64,000 nt of DNA from Paenibacillus lutimineralis (GTDB taxonomy: Bacteria > Bacillota > Bacilli > Paenibacillales > Paenibacillaceae). Positions 15,484-24,161 of this stretch are shown here, piece by piece. Within the stretch, counting starts at the first letter, position 1; every line of letters starts with the position of its first letter. A program made the translations under genes and the position numbers. The stretch spans positions 3,695,501-3,759,500 of the forward strand of contig NZ_CP034346.1 in the NCBI RefSeq assembly GCF_003991425.1. The letters are read 5' to 3'. The notes under the pieces are model-generated. The model was not told the DNA's origin. It saw only the letters and a program-made list of their open reading frames with translations, and made no database searches.

Positions 15484-15521
15484 CTGACCACCTCCTGTCA
15501 TCCTGCTATTATGGAGGTTGT

Positions 15522-15565
15522 TAATCGATTAGTAAAATGATAATATTTTGCGATAACGATTAGTT
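15522..15565. promoter_or_regulatory. Divergent operator region, chrA pair / LysR gene
   Basis: TAATCGATTA (15522-15531) is a perfect palindrome, and a related half, CGATAACGATTAG, lies about 28 bases on. Two related sites between a LysR gene and its divergent neighbour fit the recognition/activation-site pattern of that family. The contacts are inferred. Confidence 0.45.
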
Positions 15566-15589
15566 TAACTCATGAGAGGAGAAGCAGCT

Positions 15590-16486
15590 ATGATGACGCT
15601 TCGACATTTTGAAATCTTGCGGACAGTAGCGGAAACGGGAAACTTTACAAGGGCTGCGGAAAAGCTATATATCACGCAATCAGCGGTTTCCCATGCCATA
15701 CGAGAGTTGGAAGATAAGACAGGTACAGCCTTATTTGACCGACTATCTAAAAGCGTGCAGCTTACAAGAAGCGGCGGACTTTTGCTGGAGGAAATCATTC
15801 CGATCCTATCTTCGTGCGAGGCTCTAGAATCACGTATCAACGGTCTGGAACATCGAGCACCCCTTCACATTGTTTCCAGTATTACAATTGCAGCATTCTG
15901 GTTACCCAAAATATTGACAGCCTTTCAAAAAGATTGGCCTGATATACCAATCCATGTTGATGTGGTTAGTGCGGCAAATGCGATTGAAATCTTGCGGAAC
16001 GGCAAAGCTGACATTGCTTTGGTTGAAGGTACGGCTCCCCAAGGGCCTTTTAAATGTACACCTCTTGCTTCCTATCCATTAAATATTGTGTGCGCTCCTG
16101 ACTATCCCAGCACGAACAAGGAGTTGACTCTGCAAGAATTTTGCTCTGAAAAACTATTACTGCGTGAAAAAGGTAGTGCGATCCGCGATACTTTAGACAG
16201 CGTTCTCTATTTGTCCGGGCATACTGTACAACCCGTCTGGACAAGCGTAAATTCCCTAGCATTAATAGAAGCTGCCAAGGCCGGATTAGGCATAACGATT
16301 TTGCCGGATGTTCTTGTAAGTGAGTCTCTATCACAGGGGAAATTGATTTCAATTTCTGTTCAAGAGCTTGTGTTGAATAATGAATTGATTGCAGTTCACC
16401 ATCGAGATAAATATCTGACATCTCCGTTGAGGACCCTTCTTTCGTATATAGAATCAACAATGTCTTTAGGGGCTCAAAACGCATGA
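15590..16486 (+). CDS. LysR-family transcriptional regulator
   Basis: The start is the ATG at 15590 (or the adjacent one at 15593), eight bases after AGGAG; 298 residues. The N-terminal winged helix is clear: MTLRHFEILRTVAETGNFTR, AAEKLYITQSAVSHAIRELE. The effector domain follows (HIVSSITIAAFWLPKILTAF through GLGITILPDVLV). It is divergent from the chrA pair and probably regulates it, with an unknown co-inducer. Confidence 0.9.
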   Translation: MMTLRHFEILRTVAETGNFTRAAEKLYITQSAVSHAIRELEDKTGTALFDRLSKSVQLTRSGGLLLEEIIPILSSCEALESRINGLEHRAPLHIVSSITIAAFWLPKILTAFQKDWPDIPIHVDVVSAANAIEILRNGKADIALVEGTAPQGPFKCTPLASYPLNIVCAPDYPSTNKELTLQEFCSEKLLLREKGSAIRDTLDSVLYLSGHTVQPVWTSVNSLALIEAAKAGLGITILPDVLVSESLSQGKLISISVQELVLNNELIAVHHRDKYLTSPLRTLLSYIESTMSLGAQNA

Positions 16487-16600
16487 GATACTAATTTGGA
16501 ATTACCCGTTTTAATTACACCAGATCACGATTTCGCAATGCTATCAACTTTCATAAGATGCCTCTAGTGTAACTGCCTCGTGCCCAGCCAAAAAACAGAA

Positions 16601-16628
16601 AAACCCACGTCACATAGACGTGAGTTTC
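16601..16628 (-). terminator. Terminator of the siderophore-binding protein gene
   Basis: An 11-bp stem with one mismatch (16601-16611 with 16618-16628, CCCACGTC/GACGTGAG) is followed on the minus strand by TTTTTCTGTTTTTT. The LysR gene also ends nearby and could share it. Confidence 0.8.
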
Positions 16629-16638
16629 TCTCTGTTAT

Positions 16639-17610
16639 TTACTCCCCAAGAAAGCTCTTGATGAAGAAGTCCAGTTGGTACTCCATGCTGAGCGGGTCGT
16701 TGAAGTAGAACGCTTTGGCGTCGGCTTCATAGACGTGGTTGTTCTTGACTGCTGGGAGGTTCTTATAGGTTTCTGTGTTTTGGAATGAGTTGTCCTCATC
16801 CGAGTTTTTGCTGAAAATAACGTAGTCGCCAAGATAGTCCTTGAGCACTTCCGTCGAGAGGGCCAAGTAACCATCCTTCTCTGTAGCTTCCTTGACCTTC
16901 TCTGTCATAGAGAGACCAAACGCTTGATAGAGGATCTCTGTACCGCGGCCAAAGTTATCGCCATAGACATAGAGCTGCTTATTGAATGTCTCTATGACTG
17001 ACACAGTTGCATTCTCGCCGATCTTGGCTTTGATCTCTTCGCCGGCCTTCTTCGTCCGAGCTTGGAAATCATCGACCCATGCTTGGGCTTCCTTCTCCTT
17101 GTTCAACAGCTTACCCATTTCAAGCTCCTGGGCAAGATAATCCAGCTTGCCGTAAGTATAAGTCACCGTTGGTGCGATTTGCTTCAATTTATCAATATTC
17201 TGAATATTAGACTCCCCGATGATCAGATCCGGATTCAGTTCAATAATTTTCTCCAGGCTCTCATCGCTAACCGTCTCTACATCCTTCAACTTATCTTTAA
17301 AATTCGGGTTCTCTTTGGACATTTCATCCACACCAACCAGAGGTACGCCGAGCAACATCACATTGCCTGTTAGAAGTCTTGTGATCACGACGACCCGCTG
17401 CGGATTCTTCGGAACCTCGACAGGGCCATTTTCAGATTGGTAAGTAAATGTGCCGGATTCTCCGCTCGCTTCATTCGCACCATTCGTTGCATTCGTAGCT
17501 GGTGTCTCCGCTTGATTTCCTTTATTGCCGGTATCGTTCGCCTGCTTCCCGCCACAAGCGCTAAGTGCAAGGACCAGCACAAGGGCAATCGGAATAAACA
17601 GCTTCTTCAT
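16639..17610 (-). CDS. Iron-siderophore ABC transporter substrate-binding lipoprotein
   Basis: This 323-residue protein has a lipoprotein signal peptide (MKKLFIPIALVLVLALSACG, lipobox LSAC) and a Ser/Asn/Thr-rich spacer. The FecB/FeuA-type binding fold follows: NPQRVVVITRL, IELNPDLIIGES, APTVTYTYG, and an LPAVKNNHVYEAD block near the end. It should bind a ferric siderophore outside the membrane and deliver it to a permease. No permease or ATPase gene is adjacent, so it must share a transporter encoded elsewhere. A Fur-like box lies upstream, and the next gene upstream on the strand is a Btr-like regulator with its own binding-protein domain. Confidence 0.9.
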   Translation of the reverse strand: MKKLFIPIALVLVLALSACGGKQANDTGNKGNQAETPATNATNGANEASGESGTFTYQSENGPVEVPKNPQRVVVITRLLTGNVMLLGVPLVGVDEMSKENPNFKDKLKDVETVSDESLEKIIELNPDLIIGESNIQNIDKLKQIAPTVTYTYGKLDYLAQELEMGKLLNKEKEAQAWVDDFQARTKKAGEEIKAKIGENATVSVIETFNKQLYVYGDNFGRGTEILYQAFGLSMTEKVKEATEKDGYLALSTEVLKDYLGDYVIFSKNSDEDNSFQNTETYKNLPAVKNNHVYEADAKAFYFNDPLSMEYQLDFFIKSFLGE

Positions 17611-17661
17611 ATGATGACTCTCCCCTTTAATGAATACTATGTGATGAATGATTCAATCTAT

Positions 17662-17680
17662 GATTATGAAAATCATTCTC
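17662..17680. promoter_or_regulatory. Fur box before the siderophore-binding protein gene
   Basis: GATTATGAAAATCATTCTC matches the 19-base Fur consensus (GATAATGATAATCATTATC) at 16 positions. It lies 51 bases before the start codon, so iron repression is expected. Confidence 0.75.
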
Positions 17681-17751
17681 AATTACATAGGTTTATTATA
17701 TGGAGACGTCCACCGTCGAACCATGCCTTTTTGTTGGAAAAGTAGCTTGCA

Positions 17752-19464
17752 CTATTGATAGCTTGTCAATAAATCGACCGCACGTTGAAGTTGAAGACGC
17801 ACCGATACCGGGTTGTATGGTACCCAATCATCCACATTGAGTACGTCCACTCTCTTCTGCTTAACGGCAGGCAGGCTGCTCCAGTAGGAAGACTCAAAGA
17901 TCCGCTCAGAATGGACGGTGTTCCCCTTCTCATCAGGATACACAATGACCAGAATACGCGAACCCGAACCCGCATATAGTTCCAATTCAGATAGTTCAAC
18001 GGGAATGGAGTGAAATTGATCTCCATGCTTGCGAATCTCCGCTTCAATAAGCGCCGGTGGCCGTAAGTCTAATGATCGATAGAAGACGTAACCGACATTA
18101 CGCGCACCATAGACGAACACTCCTTCAGGTTTAATAACAAAGATCGAAATGATCTCTTCACCAGCTGAGCCGTTCTTGATTTGCTCCCTCGCTAACTGCT
18201 CCTCCTGCTCGAACTCGGCAAGCCACTGCTCTGCCCGTTCGCTTCGCTGAACCGCCCTGGCAATCAATCGGAAATGCTCCTTCCATCCCATCTCCATCCA
18301 GGCTATCTCAACAACTGGGGCAACCACACGCAATTGCTCAGCGTTAAGCCCATACTCCCGAAGATGCTCCGTTGCTGCAATGATCAGCTCAACATGGTGG
18401 CTTATTAACACCGTCTTCATCTGCTCGGCAGAACTACGAATATCAATGAAGTTCATCATCTGTGGATGTAATTCAACAGTATGGACATATTCACTAGTCT
18501 CCGTAATCGTCACGGTCGGCGCAAGTCCCAGCAGCAACAAATGGCTGGCATATGGAGCGAGCAGCACAGCAACCTGTTGAACTCCGCCCTTAGTAAAATC
18601 GGAAGGCGAAATGCCCGTATGCTGCTTAAAGCGACGGCTAAGGTAGAATTCATCTTTATAGCCTACCTTAAGTGCGATTTCCCGGAGTGTACTAGATCCG
18701 TTGATTAACAACTCCTTCGCCCGGTGCACACGCAGTCGCGACAAATACTCACTCGGTGAGAAGCCTGTGTGCTGCTTGAACAGAACCGAAAAATGAGAGG
18801 TGCTAACACCCGCCGCCTTGGCCAGTTGTTCTCGCTTTATTTTCTCCGTAAAGTGGTGTTCGAGATAAACAATGCTCCGCTCCATCGATGGTTGCTCGTC
18901 GTTCTCCAGCCCAGCATTCTGACGCTCTAATAACCGATGAATTAATTGATGGAAAATAATCTGATTCTGCACATGACGTATCTCACTTACGGGCAGACGA
19001 TGCGTGTACAGTTCTTCTAAGTCAGCAACGATGCCCGGTTCATCCTCATAGATATGTACAGCCGTATTGGAAGCAATCTCGCTGTTTCGCATCATTGCTA
19101 CTGCAGCCGAACCCGAATTCTGCTTGATTCCTCGAATCGCCAGCTTGTATGCATGGAGCGGGTGCGGCAGCTCTGCAACGAGAACAGCATCAGAGTGCGC
19201 TGGCAGGAGAATAATACTTCCTTCCTCCAGCTTATACGCCTGATCATCGATGCACAGCGTCCCCTTCCCTGCCGCAATAGCAACCAGCACGGTCAGCTCA
19301 TCAACGATCTTATGCTCCGACAGATTTGAAGTGCAATATAGCGAATGAATACTGCTGACAGCATATAATGGGAAGCGGGACTCTACCCACTCTGGAACTA
19401 CTTTATCCACTCCAAGGCCTCCATTATGATAAAAATACAACGACATCAGATTAGATTCATCCAT
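17752..19464 (-). CDS. Btr-like AraC regulator fused to a siderophore-binding domain
   Basis: The ATG at 19464 shares its A with the stop codon TGA of the upstream HxlR gene; an ATG at 19485 is also possible but lacks a better site. About 570 residues: an N-terminal cupin-like region, two AraC helix-turn-helix motifs (EQLAKAAGVSTSHFSVLFKQ, TLREIALKVGYKDEFYLSR), then from about residue 290 a FecB/FeuA-type binding domain (LAPYASHLLLLGLAP to LPAVKQKRVDVLNVDDW). In B. subtilis, Btr (YbbB) has this plan: it binds bacillibactin and activates the feu uptake genes. Here the next gene downstream is a FeuA-like lipoprotein, so the same role is likely. Confidence 0.88.
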   Translation of the reverse strand: MDESNLMSLYFYHNGGLGVDKVVPEWVESRFPLYAVSSIHSLYCTSNLSEHKIVDELTVLVAIAAGKGTLCIDDQAYKLEEGSIILLPAHSDAVLVAELPHPLHAYKLAIRGIKQNSGSAAVAMMRNSEIASNTAVHIYEDEPGIVADLEELYTHRLPVSEIRHVQNQIIFHQLIHRLLERQNAGLENDEQPSMERSIVYLEHHFTEKIKREQLAKAAGVSTSHFSVLFKQHTGFSPSEYLSRLRVHRAKELLINGSSTLREIALKVGYKDEFYLSRRFKQHTGISPSDFTKGGVQQVAVLLAPYASHLLLLGLAPTVTITETSEYVHTVELHPQMMNFIDIRSSAEQMKTVLISHHVELIIAATEHLREYGLNAEQLRVVAPVVEIAWMEMGWKEHFRLIARAVQRSERAEQWLAEFEQEEQLAREQIKNGSAGEEIISIFVIKPEGVFVYGARNVGYVFYRSLDLRPPALIEAEIRKHGDQFHSIPVELSELELYAGSGSRILVIVYPDEKGNTVHSERIFESSYWSSLPAVKQKRVDVLNVDDWVPYNPVSVRLQLQRAVDLLTSYQ

Positions 19465-19820
19465 CAGGTCCAGCGAGCTGCCCATAACTTCATCTCATGG
19501 CAAATCACATGAAGATCTTGTCCCTTCGGAGTCAACGAATATTCTACAGTCACGGGAACCGTCGGATAGACTTTCCGTTCCAGGACTCCCTGCTCCTCCA
19601 AATGCCGCAATGTACTGGTCAATGCCCGCGGGCTGACACTTGGAATCTTACGCTGTAGCTCGCCGAATCGAAGAGTACCACAGAACAGCTCACGAATAAC
19701 AAGGAAGGCCCATTTCCCCCCTAACACATCCAATGTTTTTTCGATATTGCACTCGATATGCTCCGGTGTCTTTGGAATATAGCTGCTTGCTTTTTTGGCC
19801 GTGCTTTTTGTTGTGGTCAC
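19464..19820 (-). CDS. HxlR-family regulator
   Basis: A GTG start preceded by GGAAGGTGAG gives 118 residues. The HxlR signature is plain: C near residue 24 (EHIECNIEKTL), LGGKWAFLVIRELFCGTLRF, then SPRALTSTLRHLEEQGVLER and EYSLTPKGQDL. HxlR proteins often sense electrophiles or thiol stress through a Cys at this position. The gene is divergent from an aldo/keto reductase gene, its likely target, and its stop codon overlaps the start of the Btr-like gene, so the two may be partly cotranscribed. Confidence 0.9.
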   Translation of the reverse strand: MTTTKSTAKKASSYIPKTPEHIECNIEKTLDVLGGKWAFLVIRELFCGTLRFGELQRKIPSVSPRALTSTLRHLEEQGVLERKVYPTVPVTVEYSLTPKGQDLHVICHEMKLWAARWT

Positions 19821-19879
19821 CGTCTCACCTTCCTAATATATTAACTATACATTTTATAGTATCTATAGCTGATATAATT

Positions 19880-19899
19880 AAGTGAAAAACATTTCACTT
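19880..19899. promoter_or_regulatory. 20-bp dyad between HxlR and aldo/keto reductase genes
   Basis: AAGTGAAA and TTTCACTT form a perfect 8-bp inverted repeat with a four-base centre, next to a -10-like TATAAT (19873-19878). It is a good operator candidate for the divergently encoded HxlR protein, which is inference. Confidence 0.5.
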
Positions 19900-19984
19900 C
19901 TTCAAATTGTATATGAAATTCTATAGAATGAGAAGTGTTGGAATATTTACTAAAAATGAGTGTTTAAAAAAGGAGGCCTTTGCA

Positions 19985-20923
19985 ATGAAATACAGAAGAT
20001 TAGGTGGAACTGGTCTGAAAGTCAGTGAGATCAGCTTGGGAAGTTGGCTTACATATGGCGGTTATGTTGAACGCGAAAATGCGGTGAACTCTATTAAAAC
20101 AGCATACGATCTCGGCATAAACTTCTTTGATACGGCCAATGTATACGAGAGAGGCGCTGCCGAAGAACTCGTTGGGAAAGCGCTTAAAGAGTATCCTCGC
20201 GAATCTTATGTTCTGGCTACCAAGGCTTTCTGGCCTATGGGCGACGGACCAAATGACCGAGGCTTGTCCCGCAAGCATGTGATCGAGCAGGCAAATGCCA
20301 GCTTGAAACGGCTCGGCCATGATTATGTCGATATTTTCTATTGCCATCGTCATGATCCGGAAACACCACTGTATGAGACTCTTCGTGCCATCGACGATCT
20401 TGTCCGTCAGGGCAAAGTGCTGTATGTCGGCGTAAGTGAATGGCAGGCTTCGCAAATTGCTGAGGCGCTTGGCGTAGCAGACCAACACTTGCTAGATCGC
20501 ATCGTTGTAAACCAACCGATCTACAATATGTTCGAGCGCTATATAGAGAAAGAGATTATCCCGCTCAGTGAACGTCATGGTATCGGTCAGGTCGTATTCT
20601 CGCCGCTGGCACAAGGCCTGCTGACTGGTAAATATACATCGGCTTCCGACATTCCTGAAGACAGCCGTGCAGCTAAGCTCGATTGGGTTCGCAAGGGCAT
20701 CACCGAAGAGAAGATCGCCAAGGTGAAGCAGCTTGAAGGCATCGCTGCAGAGCTAGGCATCTCCGTAGGCAACCTTGCGCTGGCTTGGATTCTGCGTCAG
20801 AGCAATGTAGCAAGCGCGCTTGTCGGTGCAAGCCGTCCTGAGCAAGTAACCGAGAATGCCAAAGCATCCGGTATCGAGCTGAGTGAAGACGTTCTGAACC
20901 GCATTGAAGAGATCTTGAAGTAA
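19985..20923 (+). CDS. Aldo/keto reductase (potassium-channel beta-subunit-like branch)
   Basis: The ATG at 19985 has AAAGGAGG nine or ten bases before it, giving 312 residues; earlier in-frame ATGs lack a site. The family's catalytic set is visible: Asp in NFFDTANVYERG with the Tyr, Lys in VLATKAFWPMG, and His in DIFYCHRHDP, with NADPH-binding residues in VGASRPEQVTENAKA. These enzymes reduce aldehydes and ketones with NADPH. Divergence from an HxlR regulator suggests detoxification of reactive carbonyls. A truncated epimerase gene follows 24 bases downstream. Confidence 0.92.
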   Translation: MKYRRLGGTGLKVSEISLGSWLTYGGYVERENAVNSIKTAYDLGINFFDTANVYERGAAEELVGKALKEYPRESYVLATKAFWPMGDGPNDRGLSRKHVIEQANASLKRLGHDYVDIFYCHRHDPETPLYETLRAIDDLVRQGKVLYVGVSEWQASQIAEALGVADQHLLDRIVVNQPIYNMFERYIEKEIIPLSERHGIGQVVFSPLAQGLLTGKYTSASDIPEDSRAAKLDWVRKGITEEKIAKVKQLEGIAAELGISVGNLALAWILRQSNVASALVGASRPEQVTENAKASGIELSEDVLNRIEEILK

Positions 20924-20947
20924 TCCTCTTACAAGGAGAATTCATAT

Positions 20948-21258
20948 ATGAAAAAGGTAGTCGTTACAGGCGGAAGCGGCATGCTCGGACGCTGGGTTGT
21001 ACGTCATTTCGTGGAGCAAGGATATGAGGTATTGAACGTCGACACACGTCCTCCGGAGGAAGCACTGTGCCCGACGCTCACCGCCGATCTGGAGAATCTC
21101 GGCGAGATCTATAGTGTGCTGAACGGCGCCGATGCGGTCGTTCATCTGGCCGCGACCCGGCAATGAATATTCGTACGCCAGATGTTACATTCCGCAACAA
21201 CGTCATGTCGACTTATAACGTGCTGGAGGCTGCTGCTGAACGACTTATCGAGTCATAA
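20948..21258 (+). pseudogene. Remnant of an NAD-dependent epimerase/dehydratase
   Basis: A good ribosome site (AAGGAG) and ATG open an extended-SDR protein: VVVTGGSGMLGRWVV (Rossmann Gly motif) to DAVVHLAA. The frame then stops at 21166. A different frame continues the homology as NIRTPDVTFRNNVMSTYNVL and ends at 21258, so there is a frameshift near 21160. Even repaired, it has about 100 residues against the usual 300, ending just after the NVMSTYNVLEAA block. It has lost its active-site Tyr-Lys and C-terminal half. Confidence 0.8.
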
Positions 21259-21260
21259 TC

Positions 21261-21304
21261 AAAGCCGCCCCCGAAGCAAGCTAATTGCTTAAGGGGGCGG
21301 CTTT
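21261..21304. terminator. Strong terminator
   Basis: A 12-bp perfect GC-rich stem (AAAGCCGCCCCC with GGGGGCGGCTTT) closes a loop that itself contains AAGCAA/TTGCTT. It separates the epimerase remnant from the convergent acetyltransferase gene and can act both ways. Confidence 0.85.
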
Positions 21305-21336
21305 TCTCTGTATATGAAAGGGACCCTCTAGCGTTA

Positions 21337-21762
21337 CTAGATAAAATCCATTCTGATTAATTCCTCTATACTCGAAGGATGGTACAGGGCCATGCCCGTC
21401 TTCATTCTTCGGAAGCCCTGCTGTTCGTACCATGATACCGTATTCGGATGCGTGTAGAGCACGACATTGCAGCTAGAGGTTTCCTCCAAAATCAGCGAGA
21501 TAATCTTCTTGCCCAGCCCTTGATGATGATAGGATTCCTCCACAGCAATATTGTATATCGCTGCCTGGGAGATACCGTCAGACAACGCTCTGCCGCAGCC
21601 GACCACCTTGCTTCCGTCCAGGATGAATACGTTCACCGCACTGTTCTCGAACGCGGTTCGAGTCTGTTCTGGTGTGAAATCCGTCAGACCGAAGCCGTTC
21701 AAAATATTCGTTACTTGTACCCAGTCTATATTTTCTCGGTTCTTCTGAAAAGTATATGCCAT
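21337..21762 (-). CDS. GNAT-family N-acetyltransferase
   Basis: 141 residues with the GNAT core: IYNIAVEESYHHQGLGKKII gives motif A with the Q/RxxGxG/A acetyl-CoA loop (HHQGLG), and WYEQQGFRRM gives motif B. A GAGAGGG site precedes the ATG. It is the last gene of a seven-gene minus-strand operon, 14 bases after the ABC ATPase. Related sulfur operons of B. subtilis (ytm, yxe) include acetyltransferases acting on cysteine derivatives. The exact substrate here is unknown. Confidence 0.85.
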   Translation of the reverse strand: MAYTFQKNRENIDWVQVTNILNGFGLTDFTPEQTRTAFENSAVNVFILDGSKVVGCGRALSDGISQAAIYNIAVEESYHHQGLGKKIISLILEETSSCNVVLYTHPNTVSWYEQQGFRRMKTGMALYHPSSIEELIRMDFI

Positions 21763-21776
21763 AGGAACCCTCTCTT

Positions 21777-22535
21777 TTATATCGCAAATTCTGGCTCTTG
21801 ATCCCGGTAATAGTTCGCCAGGAATTGCTTTGTCCTCTCCGATTTCGGGTGGGAGAATACCTCCTGCGGCGTACCGTCCTCTACGATCAAGCCTTGATCG
21901 AGGAACAGCACCCGTGTAGCGACCTTGCGCACAAAGTTCATCTCGTGAGATACGATCAGCATCGTGTTCCCTTCTTCCGCCGCCTGCTTGATCGTATCAA
22001 GAACTTCTCCGACCAGCTCAGGATCAAGCGCCGAGGTCGGTTCATCGAACAGTAGAATCTTCGGCTGCATCGCCAGAGCCCTGGCGATAGCTACACGCTG
22101 CTGCTGGCCGCCGGAGAGCTGTTTAGGATAATGATGAACTCTCTCGGTCAAGCCAACCTTAGCCAACTGAGACTCCGCTTTTTTTCGCGCTTCCTCCTTC
22201 GCTATCTTCTTGACGACAATAAGGCCTTCCATCACATTCTCCAGAGCCGTCTTCTGACGGAACAGATTGAACTGCTGGAACACCATCGCCGTGCTCTTCC
22301 GTAGTTCCAGTACTTCCTTCTTCGTCTTCCTAGCTGTATCTACGCGAAGTTCATCAATCTTGATCGTCCCCGCGTCGGGCGTCTCAAGCAGATTAATCGA
22401 TCTCAGCAGGGTGGATTTCCCCGCGCCAGAAGAACCTATGACCGCAACGACATCGCCTCTCTGAATCGTCAGATCGATCTGATCTAGGACGGTATTTCCA
22501 TGAAAAGACTTCGTTAATCCACGGATCTCAATCAA
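21777..22535 (-). CDS. Polar/sulfur amino-acid ABC transporter ATPase
   Basis: 252 residues with Walker [11 protein letters not shown]-loop MVFQQFNLF, signature [16 protein letters not shown], Walker [13 protein letters not shown] and the switch His in [10 protein letters not shown]. It is the PAAT type (GlnQ/TcyC/TcyN). It overlaps the permease gene by 8 bases and forms a complete importer with the two genes upstream. The surrounding enzymes point to cystine or a cysteine conjugate rather than a common amino acid, by inference. Confidence 0.93.
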   Translation of the reverse strand: MIEIRGLTKSFHGNTVLDQIDLTIQRGDVVAVIGSSGAGKSTLLRSINLLETPDAGTIKIDELRVDTARKTKKEVLELRKSTAMVFQQFNLFRQKTALENVMEGLIVVKKIAKEEARKKAESQLAKVGLTERVHHYPKQLSGGQQQRVAIARALAMQPKILLFDEPTSALDPELVGEVLDTIKQAAEEGNTMLIVSHEMNFVRKVATRVLFLDQGLIVEDGTPQEVFSHPKSERTKQFLANYYRDQEPEFAI

Positions 22536-23268
22536 GGATGACCTCTCCCTTCCGCTTCCTCAAACTCTTGAAATCGATATCCAGCCGTCTCTCCAGAAGC
22601 GCGATCGCCCGTTCGATCAGAATCGTCATGCCCCAATAGATTAAGGCCAGGGCACAGTAGGATTCGAAGAATCTCAAGTTATTCCCGGCTAGAATTCTGG
22701 ACTGCGCGGTGATCTCCACAACGGAGCAGACAAATGCCAGAGAAGTACCCTTCATCAGGCCAATCAACGCGTTACCGAGTGTCGGAAGCGCCACGATAAA
22801 GGCTTCAGGTAGAATGATCCGCCTCAATACCTGGCCATAGGTCATCCCTAAGGAGTGGGCCGCTTCGATCTGCCCTTTGTCTACCGATAGCAGCGCAGCA
22901 CGGATAATTTCTGAATTATATGCAGCTTCATTTAAGGATAAGGCCAGCAGCACATAGAAGATCGAAGGAATCGAATTCACGTTATAGCTCGTGTCATGAT
23001 AGAAATTATAATATTTCAGCAGCAGCGGAATCCCCGCATACGACAAGTATAATTGCACCAGAATCGGCGTCCCGCGGATAAAAGAGATAAATACGACGCT
23101 TATCTGGTACAGTACCGGAATCTTCTTGATTCGGATAATGGCCAGCAGGAGTCCAAGCAGGAGTCCTGCTAGCATTGCTATCGCGGTCAACTCGATCGTA
23201 ACCGGCAAATACTTCAGCAGCTTGGGGATGAGCGTAAATACTAGCTCAACGTCAAATATGTTCGGCAT
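22528..23268 (-). CDS. Polar/sulfur amino-acid ABC transporter permease
   Basis: 246 residues, His/Glu/Gln-type permease (HisM/TcyL/TcyM family) with about five helices and the cytoplasmic EAA loop EAAHSLGMTYGQVLRRIILP that docks the ATPase. The opening FTLIPKLLKYLPVTIELT and SFIRGTPILVQLYLSY are family landmarks. A single permease gene suggests a homodimeric channel. It starts 14 bases after the binding-protein gene. Confidence 0.93.
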   Translation of the reverse strand: MPNIFDVELVFTLIPKLLKYLPVTIELTAIAMLAGLLLGLLLAIIRIKKIPVLYQISVVFISFIRGTPILVQLYLSYAGIPLLLKYYNFYHDTSYNVNSIPSIFYVLLALSLNEAAYNSEIIRAALLSVDKGQIEAAHSLGMTYGQVLRRIILPEAFIVALPTLGNALIGLMKGTSLAFVCSVVEITAQSRILAGNNLRFFESYCALALIYWGMTILIERAIALLERRLDIDFKSLRKRKGEVILD

Positions 23269-23282
23269 AAGGCAAGCATCCC

Positions 23283-24140
23283 CTATTGTACATCTGGTGC
23301 AAAGTCACCGTTCAGGTATTTTTCACTAATTTTCGAAATCGTTCCATCTTGAATCAAGGCCTTGATCCGCTCGTTGACATCCTTCGTTAATTGCTCGCTG
23401 TTCTTCCCTTTGCTTAGAATCAGGTAACTGTATGGCACACCGATTCGGTCTGAGTCCTCCTGCGAGAGCGGAATAGCCTTCAGCTTCAAGCCATATTCCT
23501 TAATATAGAGCTGCAGCATGGCGGCATCTATCAAGTTGAAATCATCCGCCCCGCTCTCCGCGTTCTGCAAGACAGTGACCAGCTCAGCTTCAGAATAATT
23601 CAGGATCACCGGTGTTTTTGCATGATCCTTGTTATAATTTTCTAGGGCGACGGTGTAATTCACGCTTGGGCTTACCGTCGTCTTCTTACCCTCCAGATCC
23701 GCGAAGGTCTTAATATCATCACGGTTCTCCGCAACAGCGATCACGAATTGATTTTTGAAGATCGGATCGGAATAAATGTATTTCTCTTTCCTTTCTGCAT
23801 TGCTGGCGAAGTTATTGGCGCCAATTTGATAGCGGTCCGAGTCCAGTCCCGCGAAGATCGACGGGAACTCCGTCTTCTCAATGTTAATTTTGTACTGCGG
23901 CAAGCCTTCGAAGATCGCTTTGACAATCTGAATATCGTACCCATCAATCTCATTGTTGTCATTTACATAAGAGAACGGTCTTGGTGAACCGCCTGTCGCA
24001 ATATTTACAGTAATTTGATCTTTACCGGCAGCATTGCTCCCCCCATCATTGGAGGATGAGTTCCCTTTGCCGCAAGCTACGAGCCCCAAGAGTAGAACTA
24101 TCGCCGCCAAACTTAATCCCCATTTTCTCCATGTCGCCAT
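23283..24140 (-). CDS. Amino-acid ABC transporter substrate-binding lipoprotein
   Basis: 285 residues: lipoprotein signal (MATWRKWGLSLAAIVLLLGL, lipobox LVAC), Ser/Asn/Gly spacer, then an SBP family 3 domain with IDGYDIQIVKAIFEGL, FAGLDSDRYQIGANN, and LEGKKTTVSPSVNYTVALE. It resembles cystine-binding TcyJ/TcyK. GGGGGAAACG precedes the ATG. It sits between the two glutathione-transferase-like genes and the permease in the same operon. Confidence 0.9.
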   Translation of the reverse strand: MATWRKWGLSLAAIVLLLGLVACGKGNSSSNDGGSNAAGKDQITVNIATGGSPRPFSYVNDNNEIDGYDIQIVKAIFEGLPQYKINIEKTEFPSIFAGLDSDRYQIGANNFASNAERKEKYIYSDPIFKNQFVIAVAENRDDIKTFADLEGKKTTVSPSVNYTVALENYNKDHAKTPVILNYSEAELVTVLQNAESGADDFNLIDAAMLQLYIKEYGLKLKAIPLSQEDSDRIGVPYSYLILSKGKNSEQLTKDVNERIKALIQDGTISKISEKYLNGDFAPDVQ

Positions 24141-24161
24141 CTACGTTTCCCCCTATTTGCC

